In this document: piece by piece, positions 20,377 through 31,698 of the stretch
Position numbering within the stretch: position 1 is the stretch's first letter
How the letters are laid out: every line of letters begins with the position of its first letter
Source of the DNA: Linyphia triangularis
Taxonomy: Eukaryota > Arthropoda > Arachnida > Araneae > Linyphiidae
Direction of reading: 5' to 3'
NCBI GenBank assembly: GCA_963978545.1
Contig: OZ021722.1
Location: forward strand, 111,598,827-111,662,826
DNA length: 64,000 nt
Made by a program: the position numbers and the translations under genes
Notes under the pieces: model-generated
Seen by the model: only the letters and a program-made list of their open reading frames with translations
Told to the model about the DNA's origin: nothing
Database searches by the model: none

Positions 20377-23300
20377 TTAAATGAGGTAGTAAAATCCAAT
20401 TTCTTGTAAGAACTTAAAAAGATTTACATGAGGGGGTGAACTTAAAAGCGAGGATAATGAAGGATGATATGAATTAAAAAGGCGTTGCCTTGTCAGATTA
20501 AAAGAAGGACACTCTGATAAAATATGTAAAACAGAAAAGACAACTCCACAGGAATTACATGTGGGGACATCATCTGCCAGCAGAAGATGCACATGGGTAA
20601 AACGAGTGTGGCCTATTCTAAGACGGGTCAGGAGCACTTCCCTTTTCCGGGATTGCTGTATGGGGGCAAATCCGGATATCAGGGGCTGAAACGAACGCAG
20701 CTTGTTAGCCGTCTGTGCATCCCACATGGCCTGCCAAGTGAGAGACAGAGCAGTGTCACAAGCTTTTATTGCGTCGTCAGGGCAGAGCCAAGTGCTCCTA
20801 GGTCCACCTGCATATCGAGCAATTGTGTCTGCGCGCTCTTTACCCATGATCCCCACATGACCTGGGATCCAACAAAAAAGAACTTTAAAATTTCTCTCTA
20901 AAAGTAAAATGTGTATTTTTAAAATGTCTAAGATGAAAGGATGGGTCTGGCTCAGTGGATTATTTAAGGCATCCAAACAGCTCTTCGAGTCTGTATAAAC
21001 AATCCACTGGCCGTGCTCTTGCTCTAGGATATATTGTACGGCCAAGAGTATAGCCAGGGACTCAGCTGAAAAGACAGAACTGCTACTGTGTAGTTCGCGA
21101 GACATGATGTTATTGTCATGAACTGCAGCAGCTCCGACATGTCCCTGGCTTTTCGACCCATCGGTATAAATTGGTTTAAAATGAGAAAAATTTGTCCTAT
21201 GGTAATGGAAGAGAGTCGTAAAAACAATGTCAGGGGTATCGCATTTTTTAAAATTATTAAAAATGTTTAAAACTATGATATTATGATGATGCCAAGGTGG
21301 TACATTAAAAATGACAGGACGAACTTTGAAGTTGTCCAAACTATGAGATGAAAGGATTTGATGTATTCGCAATGAAAATGATGGGATGCAGGATGGACGA
21401 GCATTAAAAAGTCTTGTATGAGATGGATTATAAATATTATGAGAGAGAGGATGGCGTGAATGACTTTTGATTTTATAATAAAATTTTAAAGACAGCTTGT
21501 CTCGTCTCAGTTTCAAAGGTCGTTCCAGACATATGTTAAGTACACTTGGAATTGGTGATGTACGGAAGGCTCCTGACGCAATTCTGACACCTTGGTGGTG
21601 AACAGTGTCAAGGAGCATCAACGCCGATTTTCTGGCGGATCCGTACACCACAGACCCATAATCAAGTTTGGAACGAACAAGGCATCTGTATATCCGTAGC
21701 ATGGAGGTAGTATCAGCACCCCAGGAAGTGTTAGAAAGCACCTTTAGAAGGTTCAGAGCTTTAGTGCACTTTATTCTGAGATGTTTTATATGAGGCAGGA
21801 ACGTGAGCTTCGGATCGAAAAAGACCCCAAGAAACTTCGTTTCTGATACAATGGGTATCTGAGCCCCGTTTAGAAAAAGCTCAGGGTCGTTATGAAGCTC
21901 ACGTTTCCTGCAAAAGTGCATGGCCACGGTCTTTTGTGCATTGAATGCAAAGCCATTCTGATTGGCCCAGTCTGAAATCCTTCTGATGGCTATTTGGATC
22001 TGTCTCTCAATAAGAGACATGTTAATTGAGGCGCACGATATTTGAAAGTCGTCGACGAAAAGCGAACCAGACACTGCAGGTGGTAGGCAGGTCATAATGT
22101 CGTTGACTTTGACGATAAACAGTGCGCAGCTCAATACACTTCCCTGGGGAACGCCTTGCTCCTGAATAAACTCATCTGATAAGATAGAGTTGACGCGTAC
22201 TTGGAAGACTCTCCGAGAAAGGAAATTCTCAATAAAGAGAGGTAAATTTCCTCTGAGACCCATATTATGTAGGTCTCTGAGGATACCATATCTCCAAGTA
22301 CGGTCATAGGCTTTCTCCATGTCGAAAAATACAGACACCAAATGGTTCCGCTTGACAAATGCCTCCCGAATGGATGTTTCAAGGAGGAGCAGGTTGTCAA
22401 GTGTACTGCGTCCACGACGGAAACCACTTTGAAACCGAGAGAGACAATTGTTATCTTCCAAATAAAAAAGGAGGCGAGCGTTGACTAATTTTTCAAGTAA
22501 CTTGCACATGCAACTAGTCAATGCTATAGGCCTGTAGCTGGAAGGACTCTTAGGGTCTTTACCTGGCTTGACTATTGGAATCACAAGAGCACGTTGCCAT
22601 GCTGACGGAAATTTATTTTCCCGCCAGATCCTATTGTACAGCTTGAGAATAAATTTCAGTTGGAAAGGCTGGAGATGTTTCAGCATACTATAATGGATTT
22701 CGTCGTGACCAACAGCCGAGCCGCGAGTGTTTGAAAGAGCTCGCATCAGCTCGGCCATGGTAAAATCAGCATTATAGTTTTCCAACGTGGTAGATGTAAA
22801 ATTCAATTTAGTCTTCTCAGTTTTGTGTTTAATAGAGGCAAACGGCTCTTGGTAATTCGAATTGCTAGATATTTTAGCAAAGGAATCAGCCAGAGTGTCA
22901 GCAATACCTTTAGGATCTGAAATAATTCCTAGATTAGTCTCTAAGATAGAAGTAGAGTGTCTAGGATATTGGCCCTTGAACTTTATTCCAGACCCTTTTA
23001 GAAGAGGTATTCGATGTTATAGTGCTAACATAACGCATTCAAGAGTCCTTCTGGCTACGCCGGCGGATTCTACGAGCTTCAGCTCGAGCGCATTTAAAAG
23101 CTATGAGGTTGGCTTCAGTGGGGTATCGGCGAAAGATACCCCAGGCCTTCCTCTGCTTTTTGTGAGCAATTATACATTCGTGGTTCCACCACGGTTTTGG
23201 TATTTTTGGTAGATTGGCAGATGTCAATGGTATGGAAAAGCGAGCAGCTTCCAAGATGGCCTGGGTGACAGAATTTACTGCATCATCGATGTCACCTTGG

Positions 23301-23503
23301 TTCACCATCTCGTCTGAAAAATGGACGACGGAAGAAAACTGTTCCCAATCTGCTGATTCTATTTTAAAACGAGGTATACGAACAGAGGGAACAGCATCGA
23401 CTCCTAACATCTCCAGTCGGATAGGGAAATGATCACTATGGCAAGGATCCCGTCCGACATGAAAAGACCATAGATGTAGGAGAGATGGTGAACACAAGGT
23501 TAG
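20377..23503 (-). pseudogene. E ORF2, RT to C-terminus, with a nonsense codon and a frameshift
   Basis: The 809-codon open stretch from about 22806 holds the RT (GHDEIHYSMLK, SYRPIALTS, QSGFRRGRSTLD, FFDMEKAYDRTW, EQGVPQGSVLS, LFVDDFQIS), RNase H (YTDGSKSQGHVGAAA, YTDSKSCLDAL, WIPGHVGIMGKERAD) and a C-terminal C-x2-C...H-x4-C motif. Upstream, a TGA at 23039-23041 replaces the tryptophan codon found in Ik at QKDSW, and a one-base shift follows near 22960. The endonuclease part lies at 31699-32241. The RNase H box has GKERAD where Ik has GNELAD. Not functional as it stands. Confidence 0.88.
23490..23503 (+). repeat. Target-site duplication of the F+G composite, left copy (14 bp)
   Basis: GAACACAAGGTTAG, repeated exactly at 31685-31698. 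The pair brackets F and G together as one insertion in E. Confidence 0.95.
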
Positions 23504-23716
23504 TTGTTGTTTATTGTTGTTTATTGAGGTTTTATGGCGCAAAGGCAACACAAGGGCCATGCTGCGCCAAAACAAAAGTTAAAAGAAAAACTAGGATGGA
23601 AGATGAGTTATAAATATGATGAAAGGTGACAAAATATAATTTAAGAATGTTAAAAACACATTTCTAAAATGATGAAGAGGTTAATAAAATTTAAAAAATG
23701 AATATGTTTAAAACAG

Positions 23717-26700
23717 CTAGATGTGATTTAAAAACCCGATTGATCTTAAAAATGCAAAGAGATTTGGATGGGGAGTTTCCCCAATCAAATCTTGAAGATT
23801 TAAACTGGTACTCTTAAAAAACCTAAGACGATGTGATTGAAACTTAGGACAAGAAATTAAAATATGAACCACAGTAAGATCGCAACGACAAATATCGCAA
23901 ACAGGTGGATCTTCTCCCAGCAATAGATGTCGATGCGTCAATCGGGTGTGACCAATGCGCAGACGAGTCAGTTTGACATCTGTCCGACGCATTGGATTAA
24001 CTGGCCATTTAAAAAGATGATTTTTGATGAAATGAAGTTTGTTATTAACCTGCAAATCCCATGTTTCTTGACGTAAGGATACTATGAACTTGTGAATTGA
24101 AGTTTTAATATCTTGGTAGGGAACTGGCTGCTGCAGCGGGATTGAAGCCGCTTTAGCAGCAGAATCGGCCAATTCATTTCCTGAAATTCCCATGTGACTA
24201 GGAACCCAGCAGAACAATATAGTAAATCCTTTCCTCTCAAGTGTGTGTAACTTTGACAAAATGTCAAAGGCAAGTGGATGGCTATTGGTTTTAAATTGCT
24301 TCAGACTTGACAAGGAGCTTAAACTGTCAGTATACACACAAAATTTGCGATTGTGGCAGAGTGAGATATGCAGCAGTGCACAAGAAATTGCTGTCATCTC
24401 AGAAGTGAAAACCGAGCAGGATTTATGAAGTGAAAAAGCGACTGTGGATGTGTCGGACACAGTACCACAGCCAACACGTTCACCTGCTTTGGATCCATCA
24501 GTAAATACTGCTTCATAGTCAGCATACTGAGAGCGGTGATCACAAAAGATTTGTTGCATAATTTCTGGGGCAGTGTCTGCCTTGCAATACATCGCAAATG
24601 GATTGAGAAAGTGGAAAGATGGAATATCCCACGGTGGAAAGGATTGAGTTATAAATGTTTGGGTAACTATGTCACTTAGAGCTGCATCCAACAAGATGGA
24701 TTTCGCTCTTTCAGAAAATGGTCGGATGTTCGATGGGCGAGCATCATATAACCTACCAAGATAGGCATCAAGTCTCAACTTACGTAAAGGATGAAAAGGA
24801 TCAGACATAATTCTACAGTAGTAGTTGGCGCTTAATTTTTTACGTCTCAAGTCAAGTGGAAGTAGACTACACTCTGTCAACAGACTTTCAATGGGTGAAG
24901 TGCGAAATGCACCTGAACAAATACGGGCAGCAGTGTGATGGACAGTATCCAATCTTCGTAGAAGGGATACTCCTGCAGACCCATACGCAACGCATCCGTA
25001 GTCAATACGGGATAAGATAACCGAATTGTAAATACGCAGCAAAGAAGTGCGATCAGCACCCCAAGATGTATTTGAGAGTACTTTGAGGATATTAAGCGAT
25101 TTATCGCACTTCTTGCGCAAGTATACAATATGTGGGAGAAAATTTAACTTGTTGTTGAAGATGACTCCCAAGTATCTTATCTGATTCACAACTGGGATGG
25201 GAGAATTGCGTATGTGGATTTCAGGGTCAGGGTGAAAACCCCTCCTCCTACAGAAGTGGATGCAACTGCTTTTAGATGGTGACAGTTTATGGCCGTTTTG
25301 TTCACACCATTCTACAAGTCTGTTAACAGCAGTTTGTAATTGACGTTCAATTAAGCGCATGTTTGATCCTTGGCATGAGATTTGCAAGTCATCAATATAC
25401 AAAGTTCCATGAACAAAGGGTGAAAGAACATGAAGGATGTTGCTAATGTGAAGGTTAAAAAGGGTGACACTTAAAACACAACCTTGAGGAACTCCCTCAG
25501 ATTGGTTAAAATAATTAGAAAATGAAGCTCCAATACGAACTCTAAAAACACGACATGATAAAAAATTTTGAATAAAAAGGGGCAGATTATCCCTAAAACC
25601 AAAATTAAATAGAGTTTGCAGGATACCATATCGCCACGTATGATCATACGCCTTCTCAATGTCGAAAAAGATTGAAACTAGATGATTCCTTTGCACAAAG
25701 GCATTGCGGACATCTGTTTCTAGTTTCACGATGTTATCAAGAGTGGACCGTCCTCGTCGGAACCCACTCTGGAAAGGTGAAATGCATTTATCTTTTTCTA
25801 ACATGTAAGAGAGTCGGGCGTTTACAATACGTTCAAAGGTCTTACAAAGGCAGCTCGTTAAGGCTATCGGTCGATAGTTTAGAGGATCCTTAGGATCCTT
25901 TCCAGGTTTCAGAATGGGGATTACAGTAGCTTCCCGCCACAAGGTAGGAAAGATGTTCTCCTTCCAGATTCGATTAAATAGAAAAAGGATGTTAAAAAGA
26001 GAATCTGGACTTAAATGGCGAAGCATTTGGTAACTGATCCCATCTGGACCTGGACTGGTGTCATGTGCTTTAGATAAAGCACTCTTCAATTCGTACATCT
26101 TTAGGTCACAGTTGTAGGAATATTCAATATTGCTTTTGAAATTAATTCCAGTCCGTTCAGCACGATTCTTAGTCACAAGAAAAGCAGGACTATAAGAATC
26201 GGAACTGGATACTCTTTCAAAAGTTTCACCGATAAGGTTAGCAATATCCTCAGGGGATGAGAACACAGCAGCTCCGGTTTGAAGTATCGGGCAAGAATAC
26301 TCCGGACACAAACCGTTGGCTGCTCTAACCTTCTTCCACAACTGCTTGCTTGATGTTTTAGATGTAATTGAAGAGACATAACTTATCCAAGAATCCTTTT
26401 GACTCTGACGTCTAACTCTACGAGCAAATGCCTTAGCCTTTTTAAAGGCGATAAGGTTTCCTGTAGTTGGGTATCTGCGGAAGATACCCCATAGCTTCTT
26501 TTGTTTCTTGTATGCAGACTGACAGTCTGCATTCCAGTATGATTTACAGTGCCGCAGTGTTCTAGGTGATGTCTTAGGAATCGAGGAGTCAGCAGCATTT
26601 AAAATTGCTTCAGTGACATTTTGGACAGCAGTATCAACATCCCGACTGTCCACCATTGTTCCTGTTATAACAGCCAACTCAGTATATTTATCCCAATTCG

Positions 26701-27397
26701 CCCTGTGGTATTTGTATGTAGGTATACGGCTGTTCACACTACTTCTACCATTATGGGAAATGAGAATAGGGAAGTGATCACTGTTATGTAGATCACTTCC
26801 AACAGCAAAATTCAAGTATGGCAAAAGTATAGGGGAACAAATGGCTAAGTCAAGTGAATGGAATGTTCTAGTGGGTTCATGAAAATAGGTTTTCTCCTCG
26901 TTATTCAGGAGACAGAGACAGTGATCAGATAACAACTTTTCAATCTGTCTCCCACGAGGGTTCGTATTATCATTACCCCACATAGTACTGTGTCCATTTA
27001 GGTCGCCAAGCAATAAAAATGGAGCTGGAAGCTGGTCTATCAAGTCATTCAGCTCCTCTTGACGGATGATAGCATGTGGCGGTAAGTATAGGCAACAGAC
27101 TGTGAGAAGGGACTGTATATGAAGTCTTGCAGCCACAGCCTGTAGAGATGTGCGTAGTGTGAGTACAGTGCTGGGGTAATCATGAGAAATAAAGAGACAT
27201 ACTCCTCCAGACACTGCATTACCACGGGCAACATCTTTCCTAATGCAACTATACCTACGGATCTTAGATGTACAAGAATCCTTCAAGAAAGTTTCTTGAA
27301 GTGCCAAACATGCTGGATGATAAAGTGAAATTATCTTTTTCACATCATCCTTCCTAGACCTAAAACCGCGACAGTTCCAAGAAACAAAAGAAGTCAT
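23717..27397 (-). CDS. Ik-F ORF2 polyprotein: APE endonuclease, reverse transcriptase, RNase H
   Basis: Intact 1226-residue ORF, the same length as in Ik-H. Endonuclease at about residues 1-230 (SWNCRGF, LQETFL, LLGDLNGHS with the catalytic Asp kept although Phe became Leu, NSDHFP). RT at about 480-760 (SPGPDG, NYRPIALTS, FFDIEKAYDHTW, EGVPQGC, LYIDD near 665). RNase H at about 960-1085 (FTDGSKAG, TSEMTAI, YTDSLSSL, SGNELAD). The C-terminal zinc motif CDICRCDLTVVHILISC lies near 1165. The enzyme would nick chromosomal DNA and prime cDNA synthesis there. The ATG overlaps the ORF1 stop (TAATG). ORF1 is broken, so autonomous activity is unlikely. Confidence 0.9.
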   Translation of the reverse strand: MTSFVSWNCRGFRSRKDDVKKIISLYHPACLALQETFLKDSCTSKIRRYSCIRKDVARGNAVSGGVCLFISHDYPSTVLTLRTSLQAVAARLHIQSLLTVCCLYLPPHAIIRQEELNDLIDQLPAPFLLLGDLNGHSTMWGNDNTNPRGRQIEKLLSDHCLCLLNNEEKTYFHEPTRTFHSLDLAICSPILLPYLNFAVGSDLHNSDHFPILISHNGRSSVNSRIPTYKYHRANWDKYTELAVITGTMVDSRDVDTAVQNVTEAILNAADSSIPKTSPRTLRHCKSYWNADCQSAYKKQKKLWGIFRRYPTTGNLIAFKKAKAFARRVRRQSQKDSWISYVSSITSKTSSKQLWKKVRAANGLCPEYSCPILQTGAAVFSSPEDIANLIGETFERVSSSDSYSPAFLVTKNRAERTGINFKSNIEYSYNCDLKMYELKSALSKAHDTSPGPDGISYQMLRHLSPDSLFNILFLFNRIWKENIFPTLWREATVIPILKPGKDPKDPLNYRPIALTSCLCKTFERIVNARLSYMLEKDKCISPFQSGFRRGRSTLDNIVKLETDVRNAFVQRNHLVSIFFDIEKAYDHTWRYGILQTLFNFGFRDNLPLFIQNFLSCRVFRVRIGASFSNYFNQSEGVPQGCVLSVTLFNLHISNILHVLSPFVHGTLYIDDLQISCQGSNMRLIERQLQTAVNRLVEWCEQNGHKLSPSKSSCIHFCRRRGFHPDPEIHIRNSPIPVVNQIRYLGVIFNNKLNFLPHIVYLRKKCDKSLNILKVLSNTSWGADRTSLLRIYNSVILSRIDYGCVAYGSAGVSLLRRLDTVHHTAARICSGAFRTSPIESLLTECSLLPLDLRRKKLSANYYCRIMSDPFHPLRKLRLDAYLGRLYDARPSNIRPFSERAKSILLDAALSDIVTQTFITQSFPPWDIPSFHFLNPFAMYCKADTAPEIMQQIFCDHRSQYADYEAVFTDGSKAGERVGCGTVSDTSTVAFSLHKSCSVFTSEMTAISCALLHISLCHNRKFCVYTDSLSSLSSLKQFKTNSHPLAFDILSKLHTLERKGFTILFCWVPSHMGISGNELADSAAKAASIPLQQPVPYQDIKTSIHKFIVSLRQETWDLQVNNKLHFIKNHLFKWPVNPMRRTDVKLTRLRIGHTRLTHRHLLLGEDPPVCDICRCDLTVVHILISCPKFQSHRLRFFKSTSLNLQDLIGETPHPNLFAFLRSIGFLNHI

Positions 27398-28547
27398 TAA
27401 TTATTTATATTAAAACTTAAATGGGGATCAGGCTCTTCACTAATATCTTCGTCATCATCAGATGGGTGAAGATTCACCACATCCGCATCTCTAAATGAAC
27501 GAAGGATATTAAAAGGGTTAGAGGGCTTCTCTCGAGAAAGTCCTCCTTTGGCAGATTTTAATTTGATTGTTTGCAAAGCTTTTGATTTAGCCAGGGATTT
27601 TTTAACAATCGTTGGTCGTTTTGTTACCTCTACAGATGACTTTTGAGGCAACTTAACTAGAGGTGATACAGGGATTTCGGTTTGGGTGCTTTTACTGCTG
27701 AAAGTTTTTTTACAAACATCAGCATAAGCAACACCAGTTTTAGGGGTCCTAGCATCAACTAGTCTTCTAGCATCAAAGTAGGATAAATTTTGGCCCACTC
27801 GCACGGTCTGGATTTCTTTTTCTTTTACCCACTGTGGACATGATCGAGAGTATGACGGATGTGTGCCATTACAATTGACACACTTCTCGGGTGCTTTGCA
27901 ATTAGCACTATCATGTCCAGTACCTGCACAACGAGCGCATGTTTCCGTTTCCCCACGACACGCTGTTTGAGAGTGGCCAAATTTCTGGCACTTGAAACAG
28001 CGAAGTGGGTTCGGAATATACGGACGGACATGGCAATTCAGGTACCCCGCCTTCACATGAGACGGCAAAATAGGTAAATCGAAAGTGACAATTAGATGTT
28101 TTGTAGGTTTGTAGGTATTATGTTCCCATCTCGGCGTATTGTAATGCGGTGGACGGCTGAAACATACTGATCACGAAGGTGATCAAGTATCTCGTCCTCC
28201 GCAGTATGGTATAAGTCAGATTCTGACACAACACCACGAGATTTGTTAAGGGAACCATGTTCCTTCACAGTAACCGGGAGTGAACCGAAATTTTCAATTT
28301 TTATTATGTTCTTGGCTTGCTGATGGTTGCGAACTTCAACAAGTAAATCACCGGACCTCAGTTTTTTCACTGAAGCCGTATCACCAACCAACGATTTTAA
28401 TGTCTTCTCAATGAGAAATGGAGAGACTTTCTCAAAGGAGCCCTCTTGGCGATGGACAATAAAGAATTTTGCACGAATTTGTTGCAAAGAGTCAGGTAAA
28501 TGTTGCTCCCCACTAGGAGGAGAAGAAAAAGAAGCTGCAGTTTCCAT
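27397..28547 (-). pseudogene. Ik-F ORF1 (CCHC protein), broken by an 8-bp duplication
   Basis: The ATG at 28547 gives METAASFSSPPSGEQH, shared with Ik-A. The frame is lost near 28110, where GTTTGTAG is duplicated in tandem (TTTTGTAGGTTTGTAGG) compared with single copies elsewhere. Downstream, in the shifted frame, all three CCHC knuckles and the acidic LHPSDDDED tail are intact to the stop at 27397. This is the only clear defect in an otherwise full-length element, so it may be recent. Type-1 ORF1 lineage, as in A, B and D. Confidence 0.88.
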
Positions 28548-29179
28548 AAGAGTATTTTAAAAGATTCGGGCACTAGAATCCCACCCACCATGGAGTCCAC
28601 GATATTGGGGATAGTGTATACCGGCAAGCAACAAAAATAACTAAAAAAGGAAAAAGGGAACACAACTGTTGCGCACGGTATGCCACTACCGGGTTATCCA
28701 GCACCTATACGCGAACGACTCGTCCCTGTAGAAGTCTCCACCCTTAACGAGATTCCCAGCAGACGAGCCGAACGCTTGATCCCTAGCCGCCGACGAAGTC
28801 GTACGACCAGCCGATTGATACACACGGGACCAATGTGCACCTCCCGTTTATCTGAAGCAAGGGCCAAAGTAGTGTATTGGAACAGTATGTCGCCCCTCAA
28901 CTACCAGGATCCCCCTTTCCAGGGACACGGGTCTCCACGCACGGCAAACACGTGGGTGATATAATCCCCGAGAGAAGCTGATGGCAACAGAGCGGCGCAA
29001 AGCTTGTCAAGGGGAGCCCTCACCTCAGAAGAGGTAACCACAATGAGGGAAGGAAGGGAAGCCAAACGATACATACAAAACCAAAACGAGAAGGTAAAAC
29101 AGAAGGAGGGATAGATCACTGGGGTGCCCCGGGGTTGTGAAGCCCGTATTTACTTATAGAAAGTAAACCCCCTGAGGGG
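28548..29179 (-). promoter_or_regulatory. Ik-F 5' UTR
   Basis: Complete Ik 5' UTR, almost identical by eye to that of Ik-A (5990-6621). It ends in the CCCCTCAGGGG palindrome. Confidence 0.65.
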
Positions 29180-29916
29180 CCTGTTACAACAGCCAACTCA
29201 GTAAATCTGTCCCAATTCGCCTTGTGGTATTTGTATGTAGGTAGACGGATGTTCACGCTATCACTACCTGTGTGCGAAATGAGAACAGGGAAGTGATCAC
29301 TATTATGTAAATCACTCCCAACAGCAAAATTCAAGTATGGCAAAAGTATAGGGGAACAAATGGCTAAGTCAAGTGAGTGGAATGTTCTAGTGGGTTCATG
29401 AAAATAGGTTTTCTCCTCATTATTCAGGAGACAGAGACAGTGATCAGAAAGCAACTTTTAAACCTGTCTCCCACGAGTGTTCGTATTAGCATTACCCCAC
29501 ATAGTACTGTGTCCATTAAAGTCACCGAGCAGTAAAAATGGTACTGGAAGTTGATCAATAAGGTCATTCAACTCCTCTTGGCGGATGATAGCATGTGGCG
29601 GTAGGTATAGGCAACAGACTGTGAGAAGGGACTGTAAATGAAGTCTCGCAGCCACAGCCTGTAGAGATGTGCGTAGTGTGATTACAGTGCTGGGATAATT
29701 ATGAGAAATAAAAAGACATACTCCTCCAGACACTGTATTACTACGGGTAACATCTTTCCTAATACAACTATACCTACGGATCTTTGATTTATATGGATCC
29801 TTCAAGAAAGTTTCTTGAAGTGCCAAACATGCTGGATGGTAAGTTGAAATAATATACTTAACATCATCCTTCCTAGACCTAAAACCGCGACAATTCCAAG
29901 AAACAAAAGAAGCCAC
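29180..29916 (-). pseudogene. Ik-G ORF2, N-terminal endonuclease part
   Basis: Endonuclease motifs SWNCRGF, LQETFL, LLGDFNGHS and NSDHFP can be read. There are two defects besides truncation. The usual TAATG junction reads TAGTG here, so the ORF2 start would be GTG at 29916. An in-frame TAA at about 29458 follows GRQV, where other copies continue QIEKLL. The frame then runs into the junction with Ik-F at 29180. Confidence 0.88.
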
Positions 29917-31049
29917 TAATTATTTAAAGAAAATTTGAAAGGGGGGTCGGGATCTTCTTCTAGGATCTCATTGTCATCAGATGGGTGTAAATTCACCTCA
30001 TCTGGATCTCTAATTGAACCAAGGATGTGAAAAGGGTTAGCAGGTTTCCCTCTAATAGAAACACCCTTTGCAGATTTTAATTTCATCGTTTGCAAAGCCT
30101 TCGACTTTGCAAGAGATTTCTTAATCAGAGACGGTCTTTTGATGGAATCTGAAGAAGACGCCCGTTGGGGTAACTTGGCAAGTGGCAAAGAAATATTCTC
30201 CGTCTGTGTACTCAGGCTGCTAACTGACTTTTTACAAGCGTTAGAATATGACACTCCAACACGAGGAGTCCGGGTTTCAACCTGTTTCCTTGCCTCAAAG
30301 TATGTCAAATTTTGGTTAGCACGGACAGTTTGTATCTCTTTCTCCTGTATCCAATTGGGACATTTTCGGGAGAAAGATGTATGTGCTCCTTCACAGTTGA
30401 CACACTTTTCAGGTGCAGTGCAATCAGAACTACCATGACCACTTCCTGCACATCGTGCACAGATATCAATTTTCCCGCGGCAAGCCGTTTGGGAATGACC
30501 AAATCTCTGGCACTTGAAGCAACGAAGTGGGTTTGGTATGTAAGGTCGTATGCGGCAGTTTAGATACCCGGCTTTCACTTGTGTTGGAAGAGTTGGCATA
30601 TCAAAGGTCAGTATTAGGTGTTTTGTAGGGACAATATTTCCATCCTTACGGATGGTTATCCGGTGAACGGCAGAAACTTTCTGGTCACGTAAATGATCCA
30701 AGATCTCTTCTTCAGATGTATGATAGAGATCGGATTCAGATATAACCCCCCTAGATTTATTAAGTGAAGTGTGTGAAGACACAGTCACTGGGAAAGTACC
30801 GAAAGTTTCCATCTTTAAAATGCTATTGACTTGATTAGCGTTCCGGACTTCAACTAATAAATCGCCAGATCTCAGTTTCTTAACGGAGACTACATCTCCT
30901 ACGTTTGACTTTAAAGTCTTTTCAATCAAAAAAGGAGAGAGCTTTTCAAAGGAGCCCTCAGATCTTTTTACAATAAAATATTTTTCCGTAAGTGCAGGAC
31001 CTTGTTGCTCCCCACGACGGGGAGAAAAGAAAGAAGTTTTAGTTGCCAT
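29916..31049 (-). CDS. Ik-G ORF1, type-2 CCHC nucleic-acid-binding protein
   Basis: Intact, 377 residues from the ATG at 31049 (MATKTSFFSPRRGEQ); the upstream in-frame TTG is not needed. An N-terminal region of about 170 residues contains GSFEKLSPFLIEKTLKS and LNKSRGVISESDLYH. Three knuckles follow (CFKCQRFGHSQTAC, CARCAGSGHGSSDC, CVNCEGAHTSFSRKC) near residues 175-235, then EKEIQTVRANQNLTYFEAR, a basic stretch and an acidic tail. It would coat the element RNA. It clusters with Ik-C ORF1. The stop is TAG, overlapping the GTG start of ORF2. Confidence 0.88.
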   Translation of the reverse strand: MATKTSFFSPRRGEQQGPALTEKYFIVKRSEGSFEKLSPFLIEKTLKSNVGDVVSVKKLRSGDLLVEVRNANQVNSILKMETFGTFPVTVSSHTSLNKSRGVISESDLYHTSEEEILDHLRDQKVSAVHRITIRKDGNIVPTKHLILTFDMPTLPTQVKAGYLNCRIRPYIPNPLRCFKCQRFGHSQTACRGKIDICARCAGSGHGSSDCTAPEKCVNCEGAHTSFSRKCPNWIQEKEIQTVRANQNLTYFEARKQVETRTPRVGVSYSNACKKSVSSLSTQTENISLPLAKLPQRASSSDSIKRPSLIKKSLAKSKALQTMKLKSAKGVSIRGKPANPFHILGSIRDPDEVNLHPSDDNEILEEDPDPPFKFSLNN

Positions 31050-31684
31050 CAAATAATAGAAATAATAATTCGGGCACTAGAGTCCCACCCACCATGGAAT
31101 CCTCGATATCGGGGATAGTGCATACCGGCAAGCAATAAAATAAGAAATGAAAAGAAAACATCAACTAAACTATTGCGCACGGCATAACACTACCGGGCTG
31201 TCCAGTACCTATACGCGAACGACTCGTCCCTGTAGAAGTCTCCACCCTTAACGAGATTCCCAGCAGACGAGCCGAACGCTTGATCCCTAGCCGCCGACGA
31301 AGTCGGACGACCAGCCGATTGATACACACGGGACCAATGTGCACCTCCCGTTTATCTGAAGCAAGGGCCAAAGTAGTGTATTGGGACAGTATGTCGTCCC
31401 TCAACTACCAGGATCCCCCTTTCCAGGGACACCGGTCTCCACGCACGGCAAACACGTGGGTGATTAAATGCCCGAGAGAAGCTGATGGCAACAGAGCGGC
31501 ACTAAGCTTCTCAAGGGGAGCCCTCACCTCAGATGAGGTAATCACAATGAGGGAAGGAAGAGAAAACAAACGATAAATAAAAAACCCAAAACGAGAAAGT
31601 AAAACAGACGAAGGGTTAGATCACTGGGGCACCTCGGGGTTGTGAAGCCCGTGTTTACTTAAAGATAGTAAACCCCCTGAGGGG
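31050..31684 (-). promoter_or_regulatory. Ik-G 5' UTR
   Basis: Complete conserved 5' UTR with both terminal hairpins. The second stem loop reads TTTACTATCTTTAAGTAAA and is slightly altered. Confidence 0.65.
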
Positions 31685-31698
31685 GAACACAAGGTTAG

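Larger units (their letters stand above)
20252..23503 (-). mobile_element. E, sister-family element, 3' segment, inserted in Ik-D
   Basis: A related but clearly distinct element. Its proteins match those of Ik only moderately, its RT box is FVDD rather than YVDD, and the 3' UTR keeps only the hairpin core (TGGCGCAA...CTGCGCC) and a T/G-rich end. It is opened at 23503 by the F+G composite and resumes at 31685. Its total length without the insert is about 5.8 kb. The insertion in Ik-D is bracketed by a perfect 14-bp duplication. Confidence 0.92.
23504..29179 (-). mobile_element. Ik-F, full-length, left part of a composite insertion in E
   Basis: About 5.68 kb from the 3' end (TTGTTGTTTATTGTTG..., a short duplication of the terminal tract) to a complete 5' end at 29179. 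ORF2 is intact. The 5' end does not abut E but an internal part of Ik-G at 29180, while the left end has the E target duplication whose mate lies beyond Ik-G. F and G thus share one pair of duplications. Confidence 0.92.
29180..31684 (-). mobile_element. Ik-G, 5' part only, right part of the composite insertion
   Basis: Covers the 5' UTR, all of ORF1 and the first 245 or so codons of ORF2, then switches without spacer into the 5' terminus of Ik-F at 29179. It lacks a 3' end of its own. The 5' terminus at 31684 is followed by the second copy of the E duplication. Confidence 0.92.
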
